A stretch of DNA of 37,882 nucleotides from Geobacillus icigianus. Lineage in GTDB: Bacteria > Bacillota > Bacilli > Bacillales > Anoxybacillaceae. Below, in pieces: positions 16,880 to 24,464 of this stretch. The stretch is taken from positions 1-37,882 of the forward strand of contig NZ_JPYA01000124.1 in NCBI RefSeq assembly GCF_000750005.1, in the 5' to 3' direction. Position 1 is the first letter of the stretch; every line of letters starts with the position of its first letter. The notes below the pieces were generated by a model, which saw nothing but the letters and a program-made list of their open reading frames with translations, did no database searches and had not been told where the DNA came from. The translations under genes and the position numbers were made by a program.

Positions 16880-18100
16880 ATGGAAATGACCGCGCAACAA
16901 GACGTTCGCGCCAAGCAGGCGGCGAACGCTCCGAAAAATCCGACGGCATGGATCATTGCAGTCTCCTGCTTCGTCCTAATCGGCGGCGCGTTGTTCTTGT
17001 ATAGCCGCGTGTCTTGGCAACAAGCGATGTTGTATTTGTTGGGAGCACTCGGTGGCTTTGTGCTTTACCAGGCCCATTTCGGCTTTACCTCGGCGTGGCG
17101 GAAATTCATTTTGTACCGCCAAGGAGAAGGCATTCGGGCGCAGATGATCATGATGGCGGTGGCCAGCGCGTTGTTTTTGCCGCTATTGTTGAAAGGATCG
17201 GCGTTTGGCCATCCGGTGTCAGGGTATGTATTTGGCGTAGGGGTGTCGGTGATCGTCGGCGCCTTTCTGTTTGGCATCGGCATGCAGCTGGGGGACGGCT
17301 GCGCGTCCGGGACGTTGTATCATATTGGCGGCGGCGATGCCAATGGCATAGTGACGCTCATCGGTTTTATCGCCGGATCGGTCATTGCCACGGCTCACTT
17401 TGATGTATGGGCGCAAATGCCGCAATGGGAGCCGTTCTCGTTCATTGTCCAATTCGGCGCGCTTGGCGGGTTTGGATGCCAGCTTGTTTTGTTAGGAGCG
17501 GTCTATTATATTGTGACGGTGATGGAAAAGCGGCGCCACGGCAAGCTGATGACGATGCCGCTTGCCAATCGGAACGGCTGGAAGGCCATGTACAAGGGTC
17601 CTTGGCCGCTTCTTGCTGGCGCGCTGCTGCTCGCTCTTGTCAATGCGCTCGTGCTGCTCATCAGCGGCAAACCGTGGGGCATCACGTCCGCGTTTGCCTT
17701 ATGGGGCGCGAAGGCGGTGCAACTGTTTGGCATTGATCCGACCGCTTGGACATATTGGCAAGACGAGGCGAAACGGCAGGCGCTCGCCAATCCGCTCTAC
17801 TACGATACAACGGCGGTCATGGACATTAGCTTAATGTTCGGAGCTTTATTGGCCGCGGCGCTCGCTGGCCGCTATGCGAAGCCGGTGCAATGGAAGCGGC
17901 CGACGCGCATGACGATTGGCGCGCTCATCGGCGGATTGATGATGGGTTACGGCGCCCGACTGGCGTTCGGCTGCAACATCGGTGCGTATTTTGGCGGCAT
18001 CGCTTCCTTCAGCGCTCACGGCTGGGCTTGGTTTGTCTTTGCTTTCCTTGGCAGCTTGATCGGCGTCAAGCTGCGCCCGTATTGCGCATACAAAAACTAG
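16880..18100 (+). CDS. YeeE/YedE-family transporter (TsuA-like, probable thiosulfate or sulfur-compound uptake)
   Basis: 406 residues and about ten hydrophobic helices. Two pseudo-symmetric halves each carry the family Cys motif: GDGCASGTLYHIGGGDANG near 137-155 and RLAFGCNIGAYFGGIASFSAHG near 358-379. These Gly-Cys motifs line the thiosulfate path in TsuA, the structurally studied member. A longer start at GTG 16847 is possible, but AAGGGGG at 16864-16870 fits ATG 16880. No TusA-like partner gene adjoins it. Substrate is inferred from family; other sulfur or selenium species are possible. Confidence 0.88.
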   Translation: MEMTAQQDVRAKQAANAPKNPTAWIIAVSCFVLIGGALFLYSRVSWQQAMLYLLGALGGFVLYQAHFGFTSAWRKFILYRQGEGIRAQMIMMAVASALFLPLLLKGSAFGHPVSGYVFGVGVSVIVGAFLFGIGMQLGDGCASGTLYHIGGGDANGIVTLIGFIAGSVIATAHFDVWAQMPQWEPFSFIVQFGALGGFGCQLVLLGAVYYIVTVMEKRRHGKLMTMPLANRNGWKAMYKGPWPLLAGALLLALVNALVLLISGKPWGITSAFALWGAKAVQLFGIDPTAWTYWQDEAKRQALANPLYYDTTAVMDISLMFGALLAAALAGRYAKPVQWKRPTRMTIGALIGGLMMGYGARLAFGCNIGAYFGGIASFSAHGWAWFVFAFLGSLIGVKLRPYCAYKN

Positions 18101-18107
18101 CAATCTT

Positions 18108-18138
18108 GCGCCCCGCTGTATAGGTGGGGTGCTTTTTT
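18108..18138 (+). terminator. Intrinsic terminator of the YeeE/YedE gene
   Basis: GCGCCCC at 18108-18114 pairs with GGGGTGC at 18126-18132 (one G-U pair) and is followed directly by TTTTTT. Confidence 0.88.
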
Positions 18139-18197
18139 CATTTGTAGGCGCCGTATGATACAATAGTAAAGGTTGGAAACAGGCTCGTCAGTTTCGA

Positions 18198-18695
18198 ATG
18201 GATGCGCCCGAAAGGATGAAAGGCATGCGAACGAAAGCTTCCATCGTCTGCATCGGCGGGGCGAAATCGATTTTGGATTTAGGCTTGACGCTTGAGTACC
18301 TCGAGACGCACGGCGTTCCGGTTCTTGGCTATCAGACGGACGTCCTGCCAGCCTTTTACTCGCGGACAAACCCGTTTCGCGTCGATTACCGCTTAGACAG
18401 CGCCAAAGAGATCGCCCAGTTCATTGAAACCAAATGGGCGCTCGGCTTAGCCGGCGGCTTCGTCGTTGCCAATCCAGTTCCGCCAGAAGACGAGCTTGAG
18501 GAATCGTACATCACCGCCATCATCGAACAAGCGCTCAAGGAAGTGGAAGAAAAGCGTATCACCGGCAAAGCGGTCACCCCGTTTTTGCTTGACCGGGTGA
18601 AAACATTCACCGACGGGAAAAGCTTACAAGCGAACATCGCCTTAGTGAAAAACAACGCCGCCTTAGCGACCGACCTTGCCTATGAACTGTCTTAA
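18198..18695 (+). pseudogene. psuG: C-terminal half of pseudouridine-5'-phosphate glycosidase (PsuG)
   Basis: From about residue 13 the product matches the second half of PsuG: ASIVCIGGAKSILDLGLTLEYLE, then GVPVLGYQTDVLPAFY, SRTNPFRVDYRLD, ITGKAVTPFLLDRVKTFT and NIALVKNNAALATDLA at the end. Family members are about 300 residues, so the N-terminal half, including one side of the active site, is absent. Only about 100 bases separate it from the previous terminator. In-frame ATGs at 18198, 18216 and 18225 could still express a 157-165 residue fragment. No psuK kinase gene is next to it. Most likely a deletion remnant; a retained partial function cannot be excluded. Confidence 0.85.
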
Positions 18696-18757
18696 TGTGA
18701 ACCGCGGTTGCCGACCCTCGAAGACTTGTTTACTTGCCTGTGAACTGTCTTAATGTG
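18679..18757 (+). repeat. Short direct repeat at the end of the psuG remnant
   Basis: TGAACTGTCTTAATGTG occurs at about 18684-18700 and again at about 18741-18757. The first copy spans the stop codon of the psuG fragment. It suggests a local duplication or slippage event, in keeping with rearrangement here. Confidence 0.7.
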
Positions 18758-18760
18758 CGC

Positions 18761-18788
18761 GCCCCCGCCCTGATGGAAGAGCGGGGGC
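18761..18788 (-). terminator. Hairpin at the 3' end of the coiled-coil gene
   Basis: GCCCCCGC and GCGGGGGC face each other with a 12-base loop. It lies just past the stop of the minus-strand gene at 18807. The T tail is weak. Confidence 0.5.
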
Positions 18789-18806
18789 ATGATGGCAGTG
18801 GAGATG

Positions 18807-19244
18807 TTATCGGGTGTGAAGCAAATGGCGGATTTTTCGATCATGCTGGGCGATTTTGACGGAGTGAAAGTCAACGGTCTCTTGTGTTTCAGCCAGTTCG
18901 ACGCGGATGTGGCCGAGTTTCGCTTCGAGCCGTTCGAACCGTTCGTTCACGGTGCGCTCCAATTGGGCGATTTGCCGCTCAAACCGTCCGTCCATCTCCT
19001 CGATGCGCCCATCCATTTCTTCGATGCGCTTGTCCATCTCTCCGATCCGTTTGTCCATCTCTTCCATGCGTCTTTCCATGTCTTCCATCCGTTTGTTCAT
19101 CATGTTCGTCTGTTCGTTCAGCGTTTGGACTTGTTGATGGAGCGAGTCAAATTTCTCATAGAGCGCTTCGAACTGACTGCGCATGTCTGCCGCGTACAAA
19201 TCAAGCGCTTGCAAGATTTGCGCCAATATCGTTTTTTCTTCCAT
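18807..19244 (-). CDS. Coiled-coil protein of unknown function with seven-residue repeats
   Basis: 145 residues, soluble and almost entirely predicted coiled coil. The middle (about 50-85) is built of near-identical seven-residue units such as MEEMDKR, IGEMDKR, IEEMDGR, IEEMDGR, encoded by 21-base near repeats. Flanking parts are also heptad-like (FEALYEKFDSLHQQVQTLNE; FERLEAKLGHIRVELAETQE). ATG 19244 was chosen because minus-strand AGGAGGTGAG lies nine bases before it; a GTG six bases earlier is possible. Similar small proteins are common in Geobacillus, often called hypothetical or SNARE-like. Function unknown. Confidence 0.75.
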   Translation of the reverse strand: MEEKTILAQILQALDLYAADMRSQFEALYEKFDSLHQQVQTLNEQTNMMNKRMEDMERRMEEMDKRIGEMDKRIEEMDGRIEEMDGRFERQIAQLERTVNERFERLEAKLGHIRVELAETQETVDFHSVKIAQHDRKIRHLLHTR

Positions 19245-19557
19245 AAACACTCACCTCCTTTCTCTCTAGTATATCAGACAAGCAAGCTAACGAGAAGAAA
19301 AGATAGGTTTCAAACAGGCGGGATTTTGTCAATGATTATAAAGGGGGGGCACAGCCATGACAGAAATGTCCCTGTATTCATCGTTTGGCATCTATTGGGT
19401 TGCTGATGGCCCTCGTTTCGACCACTGTCACGGCCATCATTTTCGTTGCGATTTTTGCAGTTAGAGTGTTAAAATGGAAAATATTCGTCATGGGACTAGC
19501 TGAACGTCGATGTCCGGCTGGCACCAGAGACGAAGGAAGAAAAAGGTGGGTGTGATT
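19245..19557. other. Interval with a possible frameshifted small membrane ORF
   Basis: A frame starting at ATG 19357 behind GGGGGGG reads MTEMSLYSSFGIYW and ends soon after (35 codons). The next frame, from about ATG 19406 to TGA 19555, encodes one hydrophobic helix (ALVSTTVTAIIFVAIFAV then RVLKWKIFVMG). Together they look like a small one-helix membrane protein with a frameshift, or chance frames. Nothing else is seen. Confidence 0.25.
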
Positions 19558-20724
19558 ATGTCCTTTTTAGAAACGATCGAACCGTATTTATTTTGTGAAG
19601 ATCCTCTCCTCCGTCAGTTTGCCTTTTACGCAATAGAGGAGTACCCAGGCGTTCCAGCTGCGTGGGTGGAGCGTCTCATTGACGAGGTCGTCACAACTGC
19701 CGACGAGGACATGCGAAGCATGATTTTGCGCGGCGTATCGAAACAACCGCTGACCGATCGGGCGCTTGAACGGTTGTTGACCATCAAAGATGCGGCCAAG
19801 TATGTCCGCTGGTTTTTCCCGTTTTCGGTTGCGCAACTTGAAACCTACGGACAGCAACTGCTTCGCCACTTCCCGCGGTCTTGGCAACGCGCTGTCCGGC
19901 TTGTGGCCGAGGGAGCGGAAGACGACGTATGGGATCACTACTTTTCGTTGCTTTCCCGCTTGGAACAGGAAGAGATGTTTAACCAGAACTTGTTTTCCGC
20001 CGCCAAGCAAGTCGTGCGCATTCTCGTTGAGCGCGAGTGGCTGACAAAGGAAGACGTGAGTCTCACGTGGATGAAAAATGAACAGCAGCCATGGTTTACG
20101 TACGACGGTATTTTGGCGGTGTATGCGCTTTCGTTGCTGGGCGCCACCGAATATATTCCAAGACTAGCCTCGCTGTTGGAACAACAGGATGACGATGTGC
20201 TCCTCGATCAAGTCGTTTATGCGTTGTCGGCGTTTCAAAACGGCGAAGTCATCGAAGCCGTACGCCCCTATGCGTTTCAAAAGGAAACGGTCTTTTCGGC
20301 CATTCATGTGCTCGCCAACATTAAATCAAAGCAGGCCGTCCGTGTATTGCGGGACGTGTTTTCCGAGCTGCGCGATGATGACATGCGCGCGTTTTGCTTT
20401 GAGGCGCTTTGCCACCAGCTGGATCAAGAAGCGCTTCCGGAAGTGGAAGAATATTTAGAAAGAGTGGAAAAACGGGGGCATTCCGGGCTGATCGATGTAG
20501 AACAAACCGCTTACGGATATTATACCATTCTAGGGCTCGACCATCCGAAATTAGAAAAATGGAAGGCGCTCGCCGAGCAAAGATACCGCCATTTTCAAGC
20601 GTTGTTGCAAAACCCGCCTTTGCCAAAAAACATTCCATACCGCCGGGAAGAGCCCAAAATCGGCCGCAACGACCCGTGTCCATGCGGCAGCGGGAAAAAG
20701 TATAAAAAGTGCTGCGGGAAGTAA
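19558..20724 (+). CDS. HEAT-repeat-like protein with C-terminal SEC-C zinc motif
   Basis: 388 residues. The body is helical and repeat-like ([60 protein letters not shown]), resembling HEAT repeats. The last 22 residues are a SEC-C motif, [19 protein letters not shown], a zinc-binding tail also found on SecA. It probably binds a protein or RNA; the role is unknown. ATG 19558 after AAAAAGGTGGGTG is preferred to the ATG at 19510, which would add a basic, non-conserved leader. A terminator hairpin follows. Confidence 0.82.
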   Translation: MSFLETIEPYLFCEDPLLRQFAFYAIEEYPGVPAAWVERLIDEVVTTADEDMRSMILRGVSKQPLTDRALERLLTIKDAAKYVRWFFPFSVAQLETYGQQLLRHFPRSWQRAVRLVAEGAEDDVWDHYFSLLSRLEQEEMFNQNLFSAAKQVVRILVEREWLTKEDVSLTWMKNEQQPWFTYDGILAVYALSLLGATEYIPRLASLLEQQDDDVLLDQVVYALSAFQNGEVIEAVRPYAFQKETVFSAIHVLANIKSKQAVRVLRDVFSELRDDDMRAFCFEALCHQLDQEALPEVEEYLERVEKRGHSGLIDVEQTAYGYYTILGLDHPKLEKWKALAEQRYRHFQALLQNPPLPKNIPYRREEPKIGRNDPCPCGSGKKYKKCCGK

Positions 20725-20748
20725 ACACACATACTTGGCCGAACCAAC

Positions 20749-20785
20749 AGCCCGCCTCCGCGCCTGAAAGTGAGGAGCGGGCTTA
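20749..20785 (+). terminator. Probable terminator of the SEC-C gene
   Basis: AGCCCGC at 20749-20755 pairs with GCGGGCT at 20777-20783, extended by CTCC/GAGG with small bulges, then TATT. Confidence 0.55.
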
Positions 20786-20840
20786 TTGCTAAAGATCCGC
20801 ACGATGCTTCGAGGTTCGCAGGAATCTCCCATTCTAGAAG

Positions 20841-20969
20841 GCTGGTGATTTAAGGAAGCAGGCCGCTTACCGACCTCGTTTCTCAAATAGAAAAAGCTCT
20901 GTCGCATCGGTATCGCCTTTCACACGCTCCCCCATTGCTCAAGAGAAGCAACCGTTTTTCACCAGCTTT
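20841..20969 (+). repeat. Dispersed intergenic repeat, copy B (MITE-like)
   Basis: Second copy of the unit at 7916-8044. It begins GGCTGGTGATTTAAGGAAG and ends GTTTTTCACCAGC, so GCTGGTGA...TCACCAGC form inverted ends. Same order of conserved blocks as copy A; no coding capacity. Confidence 0.75.
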
Positions 20970-21017
20970 CTAGGCGAAGCGAAAGGGAAAGAAGGGGGGC
21001 GGCTCGGAGGAAGGAGT

Positions 21018-21116
21018 ATGCACGGAGAAGGAAAAAACAATCTGAGTCTCGAAAAAACGGAGCCCATTCTTTCCGACAAGGGAGAAGACTTTCTGAAAGA
21101 ACGGGCAAAAAAATGA
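21018..21116 (+). CDS. Possible 32-residue hydrophilic small protein
   Basis: ATG 21018 is preceded by GGAGGAAGGAG with good spacing. The product (MHGEGKNNLSLEKTEPILSD...) is highly charged and ends ERAKK. No family recognised. The strong ribosome site is the main support. It converges on the Uma2 gene ten bases later. Confidence 0.35.
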   Translation: MHGEGKNNLSLEKTEPILSDKGEDFLKERAKK

Positions 21117-21126
21117 TATTTTATGT

Positions 21127-21693
21127 TTACGCCTTAAAAAGTTCCTCTACATTGACTTCAAAACCTTTTAACACTCGTGATCGAGCCATTCCTTTTCCTC
21201 TTAATACATCGGTTTGCTCGTATTGGGCTTCGTCATTGAGGGAATAAATTTGCACCGTATTGAGCATTGGATTCACGATCCAGTATTCTTGGACTCCGTA
21301 CTGCATATAGAGATTGAGTTTAAACACCAAATCGTGCGCTTGATTCGATGGACTTACTATTTCAATGATCAGTGTCGGTACTCCGACAAATTTGTTTTCC
21401 ATTAATCCGCTTTGATCACATATGACGGATAAGTCCGGAATGACGATTTTTGTTCCATCGATTTTGTCGTTTTTCAGTTCAATATCAAACGGGGCGTGAA
21501 AGACTTCGCAATCCTTGTCTTCTAAAAAATTGAATAATTTGGCGTGCAATCGTCCGGAAATTCGTTGATGCTGGGTAGAAGGGGATGGGGACATAAAGAC
21601 AGTACCGTCAATGTACTCTAAGATCCGATCTGTACTTTCTCTCATTTGGTAAAACTCTTCGAGAGAAACGAAATGGTTGTTAGGCAGGCTCAC
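21127..21693 (-). CDS. Uma2-family (DUF820) putative endonuclease
   Basis: 188 residues with the PD-(D/E)XK-type Uma2 layout. ILEYIDGTVFMSPSPSTQHQ near 24-43 holds the first acidic residue and the MSPSP motif. IVIPDLSVICD near 83-93 holds the catalytic Asp, and LIIEIVSPSNQAHDLVFKL near 108-126 has the E-x-V segment and later Lys. YGVQEYWIVNP lies near 132-142. The family is abundant in cyanobacteria and thermophilic bacilli, and its biological role is mostly unknown. Stands alone. Length matches full-size family members, and no breaks are seen. Confidence 0.88.
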   Translation of the reverse strand: MSLPNNHFVSLEEFYQMRESTDRILEYIDGTVFMSPSPSTQHQRISGRLHAKLFNFLEDKDCEVFHAPFDIELKNDKIDGTKIVIPDLSVICDQSGLMENKFVGVPTLIIEIVSPSNQAHDLVFKLNLYMQYGVQEYWIVNPMLNTVQIYSLNDEAQYEQTDVLRGKGMARSRVLKGFEVNVEELFKA

Positions 21694-22208
21694 AAAAACA
21701 CCTTCTTTCCCCTTTTTGTTATTTACTGTAAACCAACCGATCCACTAACACCAGAGATCAAGCGAAAAAGGAGACGTGAACCGGACTGCTTAAGGAAGAT
21801 GGATGTGCCAACCACTCAGACAAAGAAGTTCATGTCTTATGGATAGAGTAGCACAGCATCAAGGAATCGACAAGTTTTCCTTAGCATGAGAAGGCCGGTA
21901 AAACACACCTGTCACCAGCCCGTCGGAGGTATTTCGCCAAAAACATTCATGAGAAAATGTTGCTCGCGATCTAGCCGGCTGGTGAAAAAGCATGGTCGTC
22001 AATGGACGCGGTTAGAAATGTGAATCTAAACATTTTATCGTTTCCTAGTTCAAAAGAGCTTTGTTCTTTCGCCGTAAAATTGTCGGTCATGCGGTTTCCC
22101 GAAATGAGGAAGCTGCATGACCGACTCTATGGCTTGCCAAGCTGAGAGATACGGACAAGCGACTGAGTAGAGCCGGACAAAGAGAGCGATGGAAGAATAA
22201 AAGAGAGC
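21694..22208. other. Gene-free interval with repeat-motif relics and a hairpin
   Basis: No gene is supported on either strand. Two relics of the GGCTGGTGAAAA motif occur near 21892 and 21971. A strong hairpin (GTCGGTCATGC... at 22082 with ...GCATGACCGAC ending 22125, 18 pairs with two mismatches) may terminate transcription on either strand. Confidence 0.45.
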
Positions 22209-22237
22209 TTGCCACCATAGCAAAAAACCGTTATAAT
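22209..22237 (+). promoter_or_regulatory. Sigma-A promoter upstream of tRNA-Arg
   Basis: TTGCCA at 22209-22214, exactly 17 bases, then a perfect TATAAT at 22232-22237. The predicted start near 22244 leaves a leader of about 225 bases before the tRNA. Confidence 0.7.
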
Positions 22238-22243
22238 ACAGGC

Positions 22244-22469
22244 TGTACGTCTCATAGACAGTACGTTGGCAGCTAGACGCGGTCTCCCTGCCGTAAACGA
22301 GAGAGCGGAGTCGCCGACGTTGAGTGCGCAACACGGCGTCAAAAGGGGAAACCGTGCTGCTCGTGCTCTCTGTAGGAGCGATGTTTCTTGACTTTCATTC
22401 ACTCTCCCGCCGCAACGGCTTCAGGAGCCCGCCTATTTATCCGTCCAATGCCGAATGCAGAGCCAACAC
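22244..22469 (+). ncRNA. Possible structured leader RNA ahead of tRNA-Arg
   Basis: No reading frame with a ribosome site. Several hairpins are visible. GTACGTCT/AGACAGTAC lies at 22245-22264, and GCCG-GTTG/CAAC-CGGC around 22312-22340. A GC-rich section lies between them (CGGTCTCCCTGCCG). No match to RNase P, SRP RNA, tmRNA or 6S RNA that I can recognise. May be just a processed tRNA leader. Confidence 0.3.
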
Positions 22470-22545
22470 GGCCCCGTAGCTCAGTGGATAGAGCGTCGGT
22501 TTCCTAAACCGTGCGTCGGAGGTTCGAATCCTCTCGGGGCCGCCA
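22470..22545 (+). tRNA. tRNA-Arg (anticodon CCT)
   Basis: Full cloverleaf of 76 bases with encoded CCA. Acceptor GGCCCCG pairs with CGGGGCC, D-arm GCTC/GAGC, anticodon loop TTCCTAA (anticodon CCT, reads AGG) and T-arm GGAGG-TTCGAAT-CCTCT. tRNA-Arg genes are common integration sites, and the AT-rich block begins less than 1 kb downstream. No second copy of its 3' end was seen in the window. Confidence 0.97.
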
Positions 22546-22589
22546 TCTACATACGATCGGCTCGGGTTGAAGTTGCTGAAACCCTTGAT

Positions 22590-22620
22590 ATGACCGCGTT
22601 TGCGGTCATTTTTCATTTTT
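22590..22620 (+). terminator. Intrinsic terminator after tRNA-Arg
   Basis: ATGACCGC at 22590-22597 pairs perfectly with GCGGTCAT at 22602-22609 around GTTT, followed by TTTTTCATTTTTT. Confidence 0.93.
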
Positions 22621-22761
22621 TGGGAATCCCGAAAAAACGATAGAATCCGAACAAATTTTGCACGAATTTTGTGCGCATGAGAAGTGCGTTGCCCATATAA
22701 AAATGATTTTGCCAAGTGACCTATAAGGCTGGTGAAAGACCGCGGATTCCTCATCTGATGA

Positions 22762-23296
22762 TACCATTTGCCAAAAAACGAAGCCGAACCGGATTCTTGC
22801 CCCGAAAGGCATCGCCATCCAAGCGAAGGAGTTCCCCCGCTATATCGAGCCAAACGACCCCCTCCTCGTCACGGTGGGGAACGAGCGTGATCGTGCCTAC
22901 TGCTGCGAAGGTGCGCTCAACGGTCTTGATGACGCGGTGGTGCGGCTTACTTGGAAGGCGGATCAACCCATGACACCGGATCATCTCCTCATCTCCATGT
23001 TGTCTTCGGCATCGACCCGGAGCTTAGCGATGAAGAGATCTTGTGTGACGATGCCCAGCGCTGGACGATTGAATGCGTTTTCCTGCAGGACAAAGACCAG
23101 CTGAAGTCAGGTGGACCGTGTTCGCCACGTTCGGGCGGTGAAACGGTATGGGCTCGTGGTGCTCTTAGCCTGTGTATACAGCATCGCGGAATCTCAACAA
23201 GACCTCTCTTCCGGCCTGGAGCTTCTTCGGTCTCGGAAAGGGCACAGCGCTGTCGAGTTCGTCGATGACGCTGCGAAGCAAGAGAATTCCCATTGA
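22762..23296 (+). pseudogene. Transposase relic (IS4/IS701-like DDE family), frameshifted and truncated
   Basis: Three consecutive frames give matching pieces of one transposase. Frame one: GIAIQAKEFPRYIEPNDPLL and GALNGLDDAVVRLTWKADQP. Frame two from about 22990: DPELSDEEILCDDAQRWTIE, the C-terminal block with the catalytic Glu context RWTIE. Frame three from about 23111: AVKRYGLVVLLACVYSIAES and SSGLELLRSRKGHSAVEF to the stop at 23296. The N-terminal half, including the first catalytic Asp region, is missing. At least two frameshifts, so inactive. The exact IS family name is uncertain. A GGCTGGTGAAAGACCG motif lies just left, at 22727. Confidence 0.75.
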
Positions 23297-23428
23297 TGTG
23301 ACCAAAAAACATCTCTATGTTGCCTAAGGGACACTCTGTTTGTCTCTTAGGGTATGGAAATGACTGTAATGAAAAACGCTAATCAGTAGTTATTGATAAA
23401 ATATTCTGCTTATTAAATAAATTCAATA

Positions 23429-23458
23429 TTGACAAATAAATTATTTTTGCGTTATATT
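23429..23458 (+). promoter_or_regulatory. Sigma-A promoter of the fadR-like/glcDF operon
   Basis: TTGACA at 23429-23434, an 18-base AT-rich spacer, and TATATT at 23453-23458. Close to consensus. The palindromic operator begins nine bases downstream. Confidence 0.7.
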
Positions 23459-23466
23459 CTAGCTAA

Positions 23467-23489
23467 AGTGGTATGGTGGACCAACCACT
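23467..23489 (+). promoter_or_regulatory. Probable FadR/GntR-family operator
   Basis: Nested palindrome AGTGGT...ACCACT with core TGGTGGACCA (23474-23483). This fits the TGGTnnACCA pattern bound by FadR-subfamily regulators such as LldR and GlcC. It overlaps the expected transcription start, so bound protein would block initiation. The first gene of the operon is itself a FadR-family regulator, which suggests autoregulation. Confidence 0.65.
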
Positions 23490-23744
23490 GATCCTCTAAA
23501 AATTTGCACCATCCACGAGCTGTTTCACTACGTAAGGTTCACATTACCTATAATGTTTTCCTTAATTCATCTCAGAATCAGAAATGCTTATGAGAACGTT
23601 CGCTCTCCATCTAGCGTCAAAAAGAAATGCAGTTAAAAAAATAAAGATCAATTGACGTAACTGGTAAGGTAGCATCAAAAGTTCTATGAAAACTCCACAC
23701 AAGGTATCCCGTTAAGCATTACAGAAAAATATGGAGAGGGAAAA
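23490..23744 (+). other. Long 5' untranslated region of the fadR-like operon
   Basis: About 255 bases between operator and start codon. AT-rich, with no ORF behind a ribosome site. Contains TATAAT near 23551 with a poor -35 and TTGACG at about 23652 without a -10. No convincing second promoter or riboswitch seen. Confidence 0.35.
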
Positions 23745-24464
23745 ATGGATATCAAACCGATTAGGAAGAAAAGAGTCTATCAAGCCATTATTGAGCAGAT
23801 TCAACAGTTGATTCGTCGAGGACAATTAAGGCCAGGGGATAAACTGCCTTCAGAACGTGATTTAGCGGAAAAGTTTCAGGTGTCACGCACTACGATTAAG
23901 GAAGCCATTGCTGTTATGGAAGCTATTGGTGTTTTAGAGATACGCCCTGGAGTGGGAACTTTTGTCAGGGAGATAGGAAATCATTTTCTAGATTTAAATT
24001 ATATTTTTGGAGATGATGACACCGAAATTCAAGAACTTATGGAATTTCGTCAAGCTATTGAGGTGGAAGCAGCTTATTATGCAGCAATAAGAGGAACAGA
24101 AGATGATAAAAGAAAGTTAACGCAATTGTTTTCTGAACTGGAGAAAGAGGTTATGTCAGGGAAATTGCCGGCTAAATCAGATTTTTCTTTTCATATGCAA
24201 ATATCATCAATGTCTCAAAATGCACTGTTTCTTAGAATAATGGAATTCATCTCTGACAAGCTTTTTAAATCGGTTACCAAAAATGCAGTTAATACATTTG
24301 CGGGGGCAGGGGATCCTGTAAGGGTGCTTCAAGAGCATCGTGCAATCTATGAAGCTATATTGTCTGGTGATGGAGGAAAAGCACGTCAGGCTATGCGTTA
24401 TCATCTTGAAAGTGTCATTGCGCGTTACAAAGGTATAGGTCGGTATATAAGAGGTGGTGAATGA
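23745..24464 (+). CDS. FadR-subfamily GntR transcriptional regulator (FCD domain)
   Basis: 239 residues. The N-terminal winged helix-turn-helix carries GntR signatures: IRRGQLRPGDKLPSERDLAE near 28-47, FQVSRTTIKEAIAVMEAIG near 49-67 and PGVGTFV near 73-79. The C-terminal FCD ligand domain has the usual metal-site pattern: EFRQAIEVEAAYYAA, then FHMQI and EHRAIYEAI. FCD regulators commonly sense small organic acids (lactate, glycolate, gluconate). ATG 23745 follows ATGGAGAGGG. Its stop overlaps the start of glcD, so it is the first gene of the catabolic operon and probably represses it via the operator at 23467. Confidence 0.9.
   Translation: MDIKPIRKKRVYQAIIEQIQQLIRRGQLRPGDKLPSERDLAEKFQVSRTTIKEAIAVMEAIGVLEIRPGVGTFVREIGNHFLDLNYIFGDDDTEIQELMEFRQAIEVEAAYYAAIRGTEDDKRKLTQLFSELEKEVMSGKLPAKSDFSFHMQISSMSQNALFLRIMEFISDKLFKSVTKNAVNTFAGAGDPVRVLQEHRAIYEAILSGDGGKARQAMRYHLESVIARYKGIGRYIRGGE

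Larger units (their letters stand above)
20725..21017. other. Intergenic interval with a terminator and repeat copy B
   Basis: Holds the terminator at 20749-20785 and dispersed repeat copy B (20841-20969), then a purine-rich stretch leading to a small ORF at 21018. No larger gene is supported. Confidence 0.5.

Noticed and set aside
18807..19406. Plus-strand frame of 205 codons opposite the coiled-coil gene
   Set aside because: Phe/His-rich repeats are the complement of the heptad repeats; the minus strand has the ribosome site and sensible protein.
22050..22402. Two 91-94 codon minus-strand frames upstream of tRNA-Arg
   Set aside because: No ribosome sites; they overlap a strong plus-strand promoter and hairpins, and the products resemble no family.
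23590..23606. Possible second cre box (TGAGAACGTTCGCT) in the regulator's leader
   Set aside because: Mismatches conserved consensus positions and is only partly palindromic; the site at 27241 is far better.
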